Assembly: GCF_900104385.1 (NCBI RefSeq)
Contig: NZ_FNJA01000006.1
Span: 62,001 to 126,000, forward strand
DNA: 64,000 nt
Source of the DNA: Rhodoferax sp. OV413
GTDB taxonomy: Bacteria > Pseudomonadota > Gammaproteobacteria > Burkholderiales > Burkholderiaceae_C
Reading direction: 5' to 3'
This document shows positions 8,006-16,163 of the stretch, piece by piece (position 1 is the stretch's first letter; each line of letters opens with the position of its first letter). The notes below the pieces were generated by a model that worked only from the letters and a program-made list of their open reading frames with translations, ran no database searches and was not told where the DNA came from. The translations under genes and the position numbers were made by a program.

Positions 8006-9697
8006 ATGGCCCCAGCATGGTGGAAAAGCAGCGTGGTGTACCAGATCTACCCACGCAGTTTTTGCGACAGCAATGGCGACGGCATCGGCGATCTGCGCGG
8101 CATCACCAGCAAGCTGGATTACCTGCAGACCTTGGGGGTCGACGTGGTCTGGCTGTCGCCGATCTACCAGTCGCCCAACGACGATGGTGGCTACGACATC
8201 AGCGACTACCGGGCCATTGCGCCCGAGTTCGGCAGCATGGCCGACTTCGACCAGATGCTGGCGCAGATGCACCAGCGCGGCATCCGGCTGGTGATGGACC
8301 TGGTGGTGAACCACACCTCGGACGAACACCTGTGGTTCACCGAGGCCTGTCAATCCAAAGACAACCCCTACCGCGACTACTACATCTGGCGCGCCCCGGC
8401 GGCCGATGGCGGCCCACCCACGAATTGGGAGGCCGCGTTCTCCGGCTCGGCCTGGGAATTCCACGCGCCTACCGGCGAGTACTACCTGCATATGTTTTCC
8501 AAAAAACAGCCCGAGCTGAACTGGGAGAACCCGCAGGTGCGCGCCGAGGTGCATGGCCTGATGCGCTTCTGGCTGGACAAGGGCGTGGACGGTTTCCGCA
8601 TGGATGTCATCAACATGATTTCCAAGACCTACGCGGCCGACGGCGGCCTGCAGAACGCGCCAGTGTTGCGGCCGGGCTTTTTGCAGCCCGCGTTCACCCT
8701 GGTCACCAACGGGCCGCGGCTGCTGGAGTTCTTGCAGGAAATGCGGCGCGAGGTGCTGGACCACTACGACATCATCACCGTCGGCGAAGCGCCCTGCACC
8801 ACCATCCGCCAGGGCGTGGAGATCACCCACGAAGAGACCGGCGCGCTCAACATGCTGTTCCAGTTCGAGCACATGGACCTGGACGCCGTGCCCGGCCACG
8901 GCGAGGGCAAATGGGCGCTGAAGACGCTGGACCTGCGCGATCTGAAAGCCAGTCTCACGCGCTGGCAGGACGGCCTGGCCGGCCAGGGCTGGAACAGCCT
9001 GTACCTGGGCAACCACGACCAGCCGCGGCCGGTATCGCGCTTTGGTAACGACAGCACTTACCGCGTCGAATCCGCAAAGATGCTGGCCACCTTGCTGCAC
9101 GGCATGCAGGGCACGCCCTACGTGTACCAGGGCGAAGAGCTGGGCATGACCAACAAGCCCTATGCGTCCGAGGCCGACTGCTACGACCTGGAGTCGATCA
9201 ACATGTTCCGCACGGCCACGCAGGAGCGCGGTGTGCCGCCCGAGGTGGCCCTGCAAGCTATCCGCACCAAGGGCCGCGACAACGCCCGCACCCCCATGCA
9301 GTGGAACGCCAATGCCCATGCCGGCTTTACCACCGGCACGCCCTGGCAGCCGGTGAACCCCAACTACCCGCAGATACACAGCCAGGCGGCCTTGCTCGAC
9401 ACGAACTCGGTCTTCCACTACTACCGCCAGCTGATTGCCTTGCGCAAGGCCCAGCCGGTGCTGGTGCATGGCCGCTACGAGTTGCTGCTGGCCGACCACC
9501 ATGAGGTCTACGCCTACCTGCGCACCCTGGGTGGCGAACGCTGGCTGGTGCTGTGCAACTTCTACGGCGGCACGCCGGTGCTGGACCTGCCGTACCAGGT
9601 GGCGCAGCGGGTGATTGCCAACTACCCGGCGGCAGGCAGCAGTCTGCACAACATGGTTTTGCGGCCTTTTGAAGCCGCGATATTTCGGTTGGAGTGA
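8006..9697 (+). CDS. GH13 alpha-glucosidase / oligo-1,6-glucosidase type
   Basis: This is a 563-residue glycoside hydrolase of family 13. The opening WWKSSVVYQIYPRSFCD is typical of the oligo-1,6-glucosidase / trehalose-6-phosphate hydrolase / sucrose isomerase group. The catalytic nucleophile is Asp200 (DGFRMD), the acid/base is Glu261 (TVGEA), and the stabilising Asp is at 338 (GNHDQPR). No signal peptide is visible, so it should act on imported disaccharides or small oligosaccharides in the cytosol. A GAGAAGGAAG ribosome site precedes the ATG. A sugar-binding protein starts 30 bp downstream and an AraC regulator is divergent upstream. The exact glycosidic bond cannot be set from the sequence alone. 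Confidence 0.88.
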   Translation: MAPAWWKSSVVYQIYPRSFCDSNGDGIGDLRGITSKLDYLQTLGVDVVWLSPIYQSPNDDGGYDISDYRAIAPEFGSMADFDQMLAQMHQRGIRLVMDLVVNHTSDEHLWFTEACQSKDNPYRDYYIWRAPAADGGPPTNWEAAFSGSAWEFHAPTGEYYLHMFSKKQPELNWENPQVRAEVHGLMRFWLDKGVDGFRMDVINMISKTYAADGGLQNAPVLRPGFLQPAFTLVTNGPRLLEFLQEMRREVLDHYDIITVGEAPCTTIRQGVEITHEETGALNMLFQFEHMDLDAVPGHGEGKWALKTLDLRDLKASLTRWQDGLAGQGWNSLYLGNHDQPRPVSRFGNDSTYRVESAKMLATLLHGMQGTPYVYQGEELGMTNKPYASEADCYDLESINMFRTATQERGVPPEVALQAIRTKGRDNARTPMQWNANAHAGFTTGTPWQPVNPNYPQIHSQAALLDTNSVFHYYRQLIALRKAQPVLVHGRYELLLADHHEVYAYLRTLGGERWLVLCNFYGGTPVLDLPYQVAQRVIANYPAAGSSLHNMVLRPFEAAIFRLE

Positions 9698-9727
9698 GTG
9701 GTTTTGAATAACTTTCAGGAGACAAAA

Positions 9728-10999
9728 ATGAAATTGCAAAAGATGGTTTGGATGGGTGTGTGGGCATTCGGCGCGGCCAGCGCGCAGGCGGCGGGGGTGA
9801 CTCTCACCATGTCCTGCAATTCGAGCGAGCAGGAGATCCAGTACTGCAAAAAAATGGCTGCCGAGTGGGGCGCCAAAACCGGCAACACGCTGGAGCTGCT
9901 GAGCATTCCGCAGTCGTCCAGCGACATCCTGGGCCTGTTCCGGCAGATGCTGGCCGGCAAGTCCGACAAGCTCGACGTGATGCAGATCGACGTGGTCTGG
10001 CCCGGCATTCTGAAAGACCAGCTGCTCGACCTCAAGCCCTATACCAACGGCGTGGAAAAGAACCATTTCCCGGCCATGGTGGCCAACAACACCGTGGGCG
10101 GCAAGCTGCTGGCCATGCCCTGGCTGACCGACGCCGGCGTGATGTTCTACCGCAAGGACTTGCTGGCCAAATACGGCGAAAAGCCGCCTACCACCTGGGC
10201 CGAGCTGACCGCCACCGCCAAGAAGGTGATGGACGCCGAGCGCAAGGCCGGCAATGCCGCCATGCAGGGCTTTGTGTTCCAGGCCAAGGCCTATGAGGGC
10301 CTGAGCTGCACCGGGCTGGAATGGGTGGCCAGCTTCGGCGGCGGCACCATCATTGACCGCACGGGCAAAACCACCATCAACAACCCCCAGGCCGCCAAGG
10401 CGCTGGACATGGCGGCCGGCTGGATCGGCACCATCGCGCCCCAGGGCGTGCTGAACTACGCCGAAGAAGAGGCGCGCGGCGTGTTCCAGAGCGGCAACGC
10501 CGTGTTCATGCGCAACTGGCCGTATGCCTGGGCGCTGGGCAACGGGGCCGACAGCGGCGTCAAGGGCAAAATCGGGGTCATCACCATGCCCAAGGGCGAC
10601 GGCGCGGACAGCAGCGGCGCAGCCGCGCTGGGCGGCTGGCAAATGGCGGTCAGCAAATATTCCAAACACCCCAAGGAAGCGGCGGACCTGGTGCTGTACC
10701 TGACCAGCGAGGCAGTGCAAAAAGAGCGCGCCATCACCCTGGCCTCCAACCCCACCATCCCCAAGCTGTACCAGGACAAGGACATCCTGGCCGCCAATCC
10801 GTTCTACGGCGATTTGTTCGAGACGCTGAAGGTCGCCGTGCCCCGGCCGGCCACGGTGACCGGGGCCAAATACAACGAGGTTTCGGCCGCTTTCTGGAAC
10901 GCCACGCACGAGGTGCTGTCGGGCAAGTCCACGGGCACGGCCAGCGTCAAGAAGCTGGAAGGCAAGATCGATGCGATCCGCCGCGGGCCCAGCTGGTAG
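9728..10999 (+). CDS. Sugar ABC transporter substrate-binding protein
   Basis: This is a 423-residue extracellular solute-binding protein of family 1 (maltose/trehalose-binding type). It has a Sec signal peptide (MKLQKMVWMGVWAFGAA, cleavage after AQA). The ATG at 9728 is chosen because AGGAG sits six bases upstream. It follows the alpha-glucosidase closely on the same strand, so the pair probably imports and cleaves the same di- or oligosaccharide. No membrane permease or ATPase gene is nearby, so the rest of the transporter must be encoded elsewhere. A dispersed repeat that can fold as a hairpin with a following T-run lies just after the stop. Confidence 0.88.
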   Translation: MKLQKMVWMGVWAFGAASAQAAGVTLTMSCNSSEQEIQYCKKMAAEWGAKTGNTLELLSIPQSSSDILGLFRQMLAGKSDKLDVMQIDVVWPGILKDQLLDLKPYTNGVEKNHFPAMVANNTVGGKLLAMPWLTDAGVMFYRKDLLAKYGEKPPTTWAELTATAKKVMDAERKAGNAAMQGFVFQAKAYEGLSCTGLEWVASFGGGTIIDRTGKTTINNPQAAKALDMAAGWIGTIAPQGVLNYAEEEARGVFQSGNAVFMRNWPYAWALGNGADSGVKGKIGVITMPKGDGADSSGAAALGGWQMAVSKYSKHPKEAADLVLYLTSEAVQKERAITLASNPTIPKLYQDKDILAANPFYGDLFETLKVAVPRPATVTGAKYNEVSAAFWNATHEVLSGKSTGTASVKKLEGKIDAIRRGPSW

Positions 11000-11010
11000 C
11001 TCCTGAAAAG

Positions 11011-11053
11011 ATAGCTGCCTGCGCAGTATCTATCTGCGCTAGAGGCAGTTTTT
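11011..11053 (+). repeat. Dispersed hairpin repeat, family 1, copy 2
   Basis: ATAGCTGCCTGCGCAG and CTGCGCTAGAGGCAG followed by TTTTTAC. It sits between two convergent genes and could act as their terminator. Confidence 0.75.
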
Positions 11054-11057
11054 ACTC

Positions 11058-11624
11058 TTAGGGTTTCAGTAGCTGCGTCAGGCCGGCGTCGGTCAGCAGC
11101 TGTATGCCTTGCTCTTGGGCGAAGCGCTGGGCGGTGTCGGTCACGCCGCCCAGGCTGATGTAGATGGCCTGGTCGGCGCCCAGGGCCTGCTTGTCGGCGG
11201 CCAGATCGCGCAGTGCCTCGACGCCCTGGTTGGCCGCCTTCCAGCGCTTGGCCGCGACCAGGCTGCTGCTGCCGTTCTTCTCCAGCCGCAGGTCGGCCGC
11301 CTTGGCGTTGATGCGGGTCACCGTGTAGCCCTGGGCGCTGTAGGCGGCTTGCAGGGTATTTGCAAAGTCCTTCCAGGCCATGGCGGCCAGGCGGTCACGG
11401 GTCTCGGTCACGCGGGCTGAGCTGGGCGTATTCCACTGCCGCTTGGCGGCCAGCACACCGATCACCAGAAACGGCAGCCCGCCCATGGCGCCAAACAGCA
11501 CGTACTGGGGCGGCAGCAGCGCACCGGATGCCAAGGCAAATACCAGTACCAGCAGCATGCTGATCCACCACGGCGAGCGCAGCAGGATCGCGAATAAGGA
11601 ATTGGGGGCCATCTTGAATTTCAT
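11058..11624 (-). CDS. Small membrane protein with Mrr-like endonuclease domain
   Basis: This is a 188-residue protein with two N-terminal hydrophobic segments (WWISMLLVLVFALASG and VLFGAMGGLPFLVIGVLAA) and a cytosolic domain resembling the Mrr/restriction-endonuclease-like fold. The best-matching motif is ADLRLEKNGSSSLVAAKRWK. In Mrr-type nucleases the equivalent stretch normally reads Asp, then Gln-x-Lys; here Ala replaces the Gln, so the active site may be altered. Such membrane-tethered domains occur widely in Burkholderiales without a settled role. The ATG at 11624 is used; a TTG eight codons upstream is possible. Confidence 0.6.
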   Translation of the reverse strand: MKFKMAPNSLFAILLRSPWWISMLLVLVFALASGALLPPQYVLFGAMGGLPFLVIGVLAAKRQWNTPSSARVTETRDRLAAMAWKDFANTLQAAYSAQGYTVTRINAKAADLRLEKNGSSSLVAAKRWKAANQGVEALRDLAADKQALGADQAIYISLGGVTDTAQRFAQEQGIQLLTDAGLTQLLKP

Positions 11625-11664
11625 GGCCGGGAGTGTACGGGGACGCAATGACCGGCCTAAGCCC

Positions 11665-12789
11665 CTAAGCCATCACCCGGTTGCGCCCCGCGCTCTTGGC
11701 CGCGTACAGCGCCTGGTCGGCCCGGTGCAGCAGCACCTGCCAGGACGGGTCGTGCGGCGTGGCCGATGCCACGCCCATGCTGACGGTGACCGGCACGCGC
11801 AGGTCCTGGCTGTGGTGTACCTGCTGCTCCACGCCCTGGCGCAGGCGCTCGGCCAGGGCCAACGCCTCGGCAGCGGACGCGTGGGGCAGGAACAGCGAGA
11901 ACTCCTCGCCCCCGTAGCGCGCAAAGCTCTCGCCTGCGCCCAGCATGCCGTTGATGCAGTGGGCAAAGTCGACCAGCACCTGGTCGCCCACCGCGTGGCC
12001 GAAGCGGTCGTTGATCTGCTTGAAGTGGTCCAGGTCCATCACCACCACCGCACCGGTGTGGACCTGCGCAGGCAGTTGCGCCAGGAACCAGCGCCGGTTG
12101 CCGACACCGGTCAGCGGGTCGGTTTGCGCCATTTGCTGCAAGCGCAGGGCGCTGCGCTGGCTCACCAGCGACACCGTGAGCAGCGCAATGCCGAAGTTGC
12201 ACAGAATCTGCACAAAAAACGCGTCTTCCACACCAAAAGGCAGGGGGAAGTCCATCAGCAAGTTGAACAGGTTGGCCGCATACACACCCGCGCTGAGCGC
12301 CAGCGCCGCCGCCAGCAGCTGCCGGCCGGGCAAGGCCTCCCGGCGGTAGCCGCGCTGTATCTGCCAGGCGGCCAGCGCCAATGCCAGAACCGCGCCGGCG
12401 TGGAAGGCACTGGCGCGCAGCAGGTTCTGGTACGGAAACCCGGTCACCACGCCGGCCGCGCCCACGGCTACCGGCAGCAGCAGCGCCCAGCGTGTGCGCT
12501 GCCAGTGTTGCAGCCCGTCCAGTTCGAGGAACCCGGCCCAGAGCAGCGCATAGCCCAGCAGGCCCAGCCACAGGCTCAAGTGGGTCCACAGCCACACCGG
12601 CACGGCACGGTACTCGCCCATTCCGGCCAAGGTGGCTCCGAGAGCCAGCGCGGCAAATCCCAGCGCCAACAGGCCCAGCCCCTGGGGCTGGTCGGACTGC
12701 CGGCGCACATGCAGGAACACCAGCGCACCGACCACCAGCGAGGTCTTGTGCAGCGTCAACACGGTAGACAAATCGACATTCAGCAACAT
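11665..12789 (-). CDS. Membrane diguanylate cyclase (GGDEF)
   Basis: This is a 374-residue protein with about seven hydrophobic helices in residues 1-210 and a GGDEF domain in the last 160. The signature is GGEEF at residues 293-297, an active-type motif, with the metal/substrate segment VVVMDLDHFKQIND before it. It should make c-di-GMP from two GTP at the inner membrane. The residues five positions before GGEEF (AGES) do not form the RxxD inhibitory site, so product feedback by that route is unlikely. The membrane domain is not one I can name. The gene stands alone, 40 bp upstream of the Mrr-like gene on the same strand. Confidence 0.9.
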   Translation of the reverse strand: MLLNVDLSTVLTLHKTSLVVGALVFLHVRRQSDQPQGLGLLALGFAALALGATLAGMGEYRAVPVWLWTHLSLWLGLLGYALLWAGFLELDGLQHWQRTRWALLLPVAVGAAGVVTGFPYQNLLRASAFHAGAVLALALAAWQIQRGYRREALPGRQLLAAALALSAGVYAANLFNLLMDFPLPFGVEDAFFVQILCNFGIALLTVSLVSQRSALRLQQMAQTDPLTGVGNRRWFLAQLPAQVHTGAVVVMDLDHFKQINDRFGHAVGDQVLVDFAHCINGMLGAGESFARYGGEEFSLFLPHASAAEALALAERLRQGVEQQVHHSQDLRVPVTVSMGVASATPHDPSWQVLLHRADQALYAAKSAGRNRVMA

Positions 12790-12870
12790 GGCGGGTTTCT
12801 ACAGCAAGCGGATAGATACCGCCATTGTCCGATAGCGGTGTGACTTGGCCGAAGGCATGGGCTCTGAAAT

Positions 12871-12925
12871 TGCTATTGTTTCAAGAGCTGTTGCTGCAGT
12901 CTAAATAAGCGCTAGCGACCTATAA
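12871..12925 (+). repeat. Dispersed hairpin repeat, family 1, copy 3 (diverged)
   Basis: TGCTATTGTTTCAAGAGCTG then GCGCTAGCGACC. The left part and the GCGCTAG box are recognisable, but the central hairpin is degraded. It reaches the stop codon of the exonuclease gene. Confidence 0.5.
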
Positions 12926-13501
12926 GGCTTCAAAAACCTTGAGCGCCGCGTACGCATCGTTGGCCGCATACAGCAGTTGGGTCGGCGTGAGCGTGGGCTG
13001 GGCCCAGTTCGAGGTGGTGGTCTTTTTGGACTTGTGGAAGCGCTGGCGCAGCACCACGCCCACGGCGGCGCGCACCCCCATCGAGCTGCCGTAGCCCTGC
13101 TTGCGGAACACCAGGTTCAGGTCCATCACGGCGCGCAGTGTCACGTCCAGCCGGGCGTGCAGCTGGCCGCGGTCCTGCTCCAGCCCGAAGCCGACCTTGC
13201 GCACCTGCTCGGACTCCAGCACCTGCACCAGGCAGGCCCGGCAGTCGGGCCAGTGCAGCTGGAAAATGTAGGCCTTGTCGCGCAGCGCGAACTGCACCAC
13301 ATGCGGGCCACTGCTGACCTCGCCCGGCGCAAAGGTCGGCTTGGCCTCGGTGTCGAAGCCGACCGCACCGGCGGCCAGGATGTCGGCCGTGGCGGCGGCG
13401 AATTCCGCCGCGGTGCTGGGCACCAGGATGCGCTCCAGCGGCAGGCCGGGAAACGGGGGCAGCAGCGCGGTGTCGGCTTTGGAAGGAGCGATGAGTTTCA
13501 T
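12920..13501 (-). CDS. 3'-5' exonuclease, DEDDy type (RNase D-like)
   Basis: This is a 193-residue single-domain exonuclease of the DnaQ-like superfamily. Exo I is VGFDTEAKP (Asp and Glu), Exo II is around KVGFGLEQD, and Exo III is LYAANDAYAALKVF with the Tyr that marks the DEDDy class. Stand-alone proteins of this type act on RNA or DNA 3' ends; the substrate here is not known. It lacks the HRDC domain of RNase D. The neighbours give no functional hint. The opening ATG at 13501 is the only reasonable start. Confidence 0.82.
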   Translation of the reverse strand: MKLIAPSKADTALLPPFPGLPLERILVPSTAAEFAAATADILAAGAVGFDTEAKPTFAPGEVSSGPHVVQFALRDKAYIFQLHWPDCRACLVQVLESEQVRKVGFGLEQDRGQLHARLDVTLRAVMDLNLVFRKQGYGSSMGVRAAVGVVLRQRFHKSKKTTTSNWAQPTLTPTQLLYAANDAYAALKVFEAL

Positions 13502-13593
13502 TCTGGGGAGGGCAGATGCAGGGGCGGATAGGGGTGCGAGCGTAGCCTGTCTGCTACGATCAAACGATAAAAATACACTTCGGGGACTTCAGC

Positions 13594-14670
13594 ATGCAAT
13601 CTGTGCGCAGACGGTTGGTCGGTGGTTTGTTGGGCGGGCTGTTATCTGCGGCCGCCTGGTCACAGAATGCAGACAAGGGCTACAAGGGGGTGATCGGCAT
13701 CTCCCTGCCCACCATCACCTCGCTGCGCTGGGTGATCGAGGGCCTGGCCATGACCCGGTCGCTCGACAAGCTCGGCTACCGCGCTATTTTGCAGTACGCC
13801 AACGACGACATCCCGACCCAGACGGCGCAGATCGAAGACATGCTGGCCAAGGGCGCGACGGTGCTGGTGATCGGCGCCATCGACGGCACCAAGCTGGCCC
13901 CGGTGCTCAAGGCGGCGGCCGACAAAAAGGTCAAGGTGATCGCCTATGACCGCCTGATCCGCGGCAGCAGCAACGTCGACTACTACGCCACCTTTGACAA
14001 CTTCCAGGTCGGCGTGCTGCAGGGCAGCGACATCGCCGCCCGCCTGGGCCTGGCCGCGGGCAAGGGGCCGTTCCACATCGAACTGTTTGGCGGCTCGCCC
14101 GACGACAACAACGCATTCTTCTTCTACAACGGCGCGATGTCGGTACTGAAACCGTATATCGACAAGGGCCAGCTGGTGGTCGGCTCGGGCCAGATCGGCA
14201 TGGAGAAGGTGTCCACCCTGCGCTGGAGCGGCTCGGTGGCCCGGGCACGGCTGGCCGGCATCCTGGACAAGCACTACGCCAAGCAGCGCCTGGACGCCGT
14301 CTTGTCGCCCTACGACGGCATCAGCATTGACCTGATCGAGGCGCTGAAAAAAGCCGGCTACGGCCAGGGCAGCCAGACACTGCCCTTCATCACCGGGCAG
14401 GACGCCGAGCTGCCCTCGGTGCGCTCCATCGTCCGCGGCGAGCAAAGCTCCAGCGTGTTCAAGGACAACCGGGATCTGGCCCAGGTCACCGCCACCATGG
14501 TCGACGCGCTGCTGACCGGCAAGAAGCCCACGCTGAACGACGAGAAGACCTACGACAACGGCGAAAAAGTCGTACCCGCCTTCCTGCTCAAGCCGGTGCT
14601 GGTCGACGCCAAGAACTGGCGCGCTGTCTTGGTGGACAGCGGTTTTTATAAGCCCGAGCAGTTCCGGTAA
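13594..14670 (+). CDS. chvE: ChvE-type multiple sugar-binding periplasmic protein
   Basis: This is a 358-residue periplasmic binding protein of the ribose/galactose type with a Sec signal peptide (MQSVRRRLVGGLLGG, cleavage near AAWSQ). The mature opening KGVIGISLPTITSLRWV and the Asp-rich LFGGSPDDNNAFFFYNGAM segment resemble ChvE of Agrobacterium and its relatives. These bind arabinose, galactose, glucose and similar sugars and usually sit beside the GguA ATPase and GguB permease. Neither partner is present here. A GGGGAC purine stretch precedes the ATG. The family call is good; the sugar specificity is inference. Confidence 0.85.
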   Translation: MQSVRRRLVGGLLGGLLSAAAWSQNADKGYKGVIGISLPTITSLRWVIEGLAMTRSLDKLGYRAILQYANDDIPTQTAQIEDMLAKGATVLVIGAIDGTKLAPVLKAAADKKVKVIAYDRLIRGSSNVDYYATFDNFQVGVLQGSDIAARLGLAAGKGPFHIELFGGSPDDNNAFFFYNGAMSVLKPYIDKGQLVVGSGQIGMEKVSTLRWSGSVARARLAGILDKHYAKQRLDAVLSPYDGISIDLIEALKKAGYGQGSQTLPFITGQDAELPSVRSIVRGEQSSSVFKDNRDLAQVTATMVDALLTGKKPTLNDEKTYDNGEKVVPAFLLKPVLVDAKNWRAVLVDSGFYKPEQFR

Positions 14671-14707
14671 GTACCGGGGTACTTTAGAGTGGGTGCCGTC
14701 CCGCTTC

Positions 14708-15025
14708 TTAGTGGTAGTCGTCTTCCAACTGGTGCCGCACAGCCGCTACCACCACATTGCTGCTGTCCATGATCTCGAAAAGCGCTACATAGCCTGAGCG
14801 CCCAAACGGAATCACCAGCTCACGCAGCAACGGGCTGGTCCCGGCTTTGCGGCAGGTGAAGGGAGAGTTACGCAAGGTGGCGATGCCGTTTTTAATAGCT
14901 TGGAGTGCGTGTTCGGCCAGCTGCAAATTGCCGTCGCTGCGCTGCAGCTCACGTTCCAGCACAAAGTCAAACAAGCGCTCCAGGTCTTCGGCGGCGTCGT
15001 GGGTCAGCCGGACGTGGAATGTCAC
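14708..15025 (-). CDS. RelE/ParE-family toxin
   Basis: This is a 105-residue protein of the RelE/ParE superfamily. Its opening MTFHVRLTHDAAEDLERLFDF and the C-terminal strands (RELVIPFGRSGYVALFEI) fit ParE-like toxins. It overlaps the upstream antitoxin gene by four bases (ATGA), the usual toxin-antitoxin layout. ParE toxins poison gyrase, while RelE toxins cleave mRNA; which applies here cannot be decided from sequence. Expression is probably limited by the antitoxin and the palindromic operator upstream of it. Confidence 0.85.
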   Translation of the reverse strand: MTFHVRLTHDAAEDLERLFDFVLERELQRSDGNLQLAEHALQAIKNGIATLRNSPFTCRKAGTSPLLRELVIPFGRSGYVALFEIMDSSNVVVAAVRHQLEDDYH

Positions 15026-15288
15026 CGCTGTGCCTTGACCGCTGCCAGCTTGCGCTCCAATTTGCCTATGACCACATCGGCATCCACGTAACTATTCGAC
15101 TGCTTGGCATCGACCAAAGATGCCATGCCGCGAGCAATAAATTCACCTTGGTTGCGCCTTCTTTGCACGGCTTCGACGACAGAGTTTTCGACGAACTCAG
15201 ACAGCGTTTCGCCGCTTCCCAGCAGAGCTTCGATTTCGGCCCGGAACGCAGGAGCCACACGTACAGAGGGAATGGTTGCGGTTTTCAT
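15022..15288 (-). CDS. Antitoxin of the ParE-type pair (YlcI/YnfO-like)
   Basis: This is an 88-residue protein whose N-terminal half (PSVRVAPAFRAEIEALLG, then GETLSEFVENSVVEAVQ) looks like a ribbon-helix-helix DNA-binding fold of the YlcI/YnfO or ParD type. The C-terminal part would wrap the toxin. It is translated before the toxin, with a four-base overlap. A long imperfect palindrome starts two bases upstream of the ATG and covers the predicted -10 box, so autoregulation is expected. No clear ribosome site is visible. Confidence 0.8.
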   Translation of the reverse strand: MKTATIPSVRVAPAFRAEIEALLGSGETLSEFVENSVVEAVQRRRNQGEFIARGMASLVDAKQSNSYVDADVVIGKLERKLAAVKAQR

Positions 15289-15290
15289 AA

Positions 15291-15322
15291 TTCAATTGTA
15301 GTGCAAATGCGCTGCAATTGAA
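15291..15322 (-). promoter_or_regulatory. Palindromic operator/promoter of the toxin-antitoxin pair
   Basis: The arms TTCAATTGTAGTGC and GCGCTGCAATTGAA flank AAAT and pair at 12 of 14 positions, with the outer eight bases perfect. On the minus strand it contains TACAAT, a good -10 box, with TTCAAT 16 bases upstream as a weak -35. A repressor bound here would block transcription of the antitoxin and toxin. Confidence 0.7.
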
Positions 15323-15363
15323 TCGACCCGCCGTGTTCAAGCTGCGTTGGGCCGATGGTGTCC

Positions 15364-16020
15364 TTACGTCGGCTGCTTGGTAACGCGCAGGTAGGGCTTG
15401 ATGGTCTTATAGCCGGGGAAGGTCTTTTCGGCGTCTTCGTTCGACACGGCGGTGGTGATGATTACGTCGTCGCCGTTCTTCCAGTTCACCGGGGTGGCTA
15501 CCTTGTGCTTGGCGGTCAGCTGCATGGAGTCGAGCACGCGCAAGATTTCGTCGAAATTGCGGCCGGTGGTCATGGGGTAGGTCAGCATCAGCTTGATCTT
15601 TTTGTCCGGGCCGATGATGAACACCGAGCGCACGGTGGCGTTGGTGGCGGCGGTGCGGCCTTCCGAGCCGCCGGCTTCATCGGCGGGCAGCATGTTGTAG
15701 AGCTTGGCTACCGCCAGATCGGTGTCGCCGATCATCGGGTATTTGACCGTGGCGCCCTGGGTTTCCTCGATGTCGGCAACCCACTTGCTGTGGTTTTCCA
15801 CCGGGTCTACCGACAGGCCGATCAGCTTGGTATTGCGCTTGGTGAACTCAGGTTCGATCTTGGCCATGTAGCCGAGCTCGGTGGTGCAGACCGGGGTGAA
15901 GTCCTTGGGGTGCGAGAACAGCACCGCCCACTGGTCGCCGATCCAGTTGTGGAAGCTGATCTGGCCGTGGGTGGTTTGCGCCGTGAAGTCGGGCGCGGTG
16001 TCATTGATGCGAAGCGACAT
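15364..16020 (-). CDS. 1-Cys peroxiredoxin (Prx6 type)
   Basis: This is a 218-residue peroxiredoxin. The peroxidatic cysteine is Cys45 in FTPVCTTEL, and no resolving cysteine follows, which marks the 1-Cys Prx6 class. The C-terminal dimerisation extension (NWKNGDDVIITTAVSNEDA) is present at full length. It reduces peroxides in the cytosol using an external thiol. AGGAG lies close upstream of the ATG at 16020. It is not linked to oxyR in this window. The nearest genes are the toxin-antitoxin pair and an MFS transporter, neither functionally related. Confidence 0.93.
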   Translation of the reverse strand: MSLRINDTAPDFTAQTTHGQISFHNWIGDQWAVLFSHPKDFTPVCTTELGYMAKIEPEFTKRNTKLIGLSVDPVENHSKWVADIEETQGATVKYPMIGDTDLAVAKLYNMLPADEAGGSEGRTAATNATVRSVFIIGPDKKIKLMLTYPMTTGRNFDEILRVLDSMQLTAKHKVATPVNWKNGDDVIITTAVSNEDAEKTFPGYKTIKPYLRVTKQPT

Positions 16021-16163
16021 AAAAACTCCTGGTGGTGGGCAGTTTGGCTTGTTGCCCGAGACAACTGCGGCCGGCCTGGCTGGCGGGCAGCCACACATTG
16101 TGCAGTATCGAAGCCCCGCCCATTTTTGCAAGCCGGGCCACCGCGGCCGTGTTACCTGGGGTT

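Noticed and set aside
7892-10909. A very long open frame on the minus strand (about 1000 codons) across the glucosidase and sugar-binding protein genes
   Set aside because: Its residues are rich in His, Gln, Gly and Arg with no domain, as expected from the antisense of GC-rich genes. The plus strand has two clear protein families with ribosome sites.
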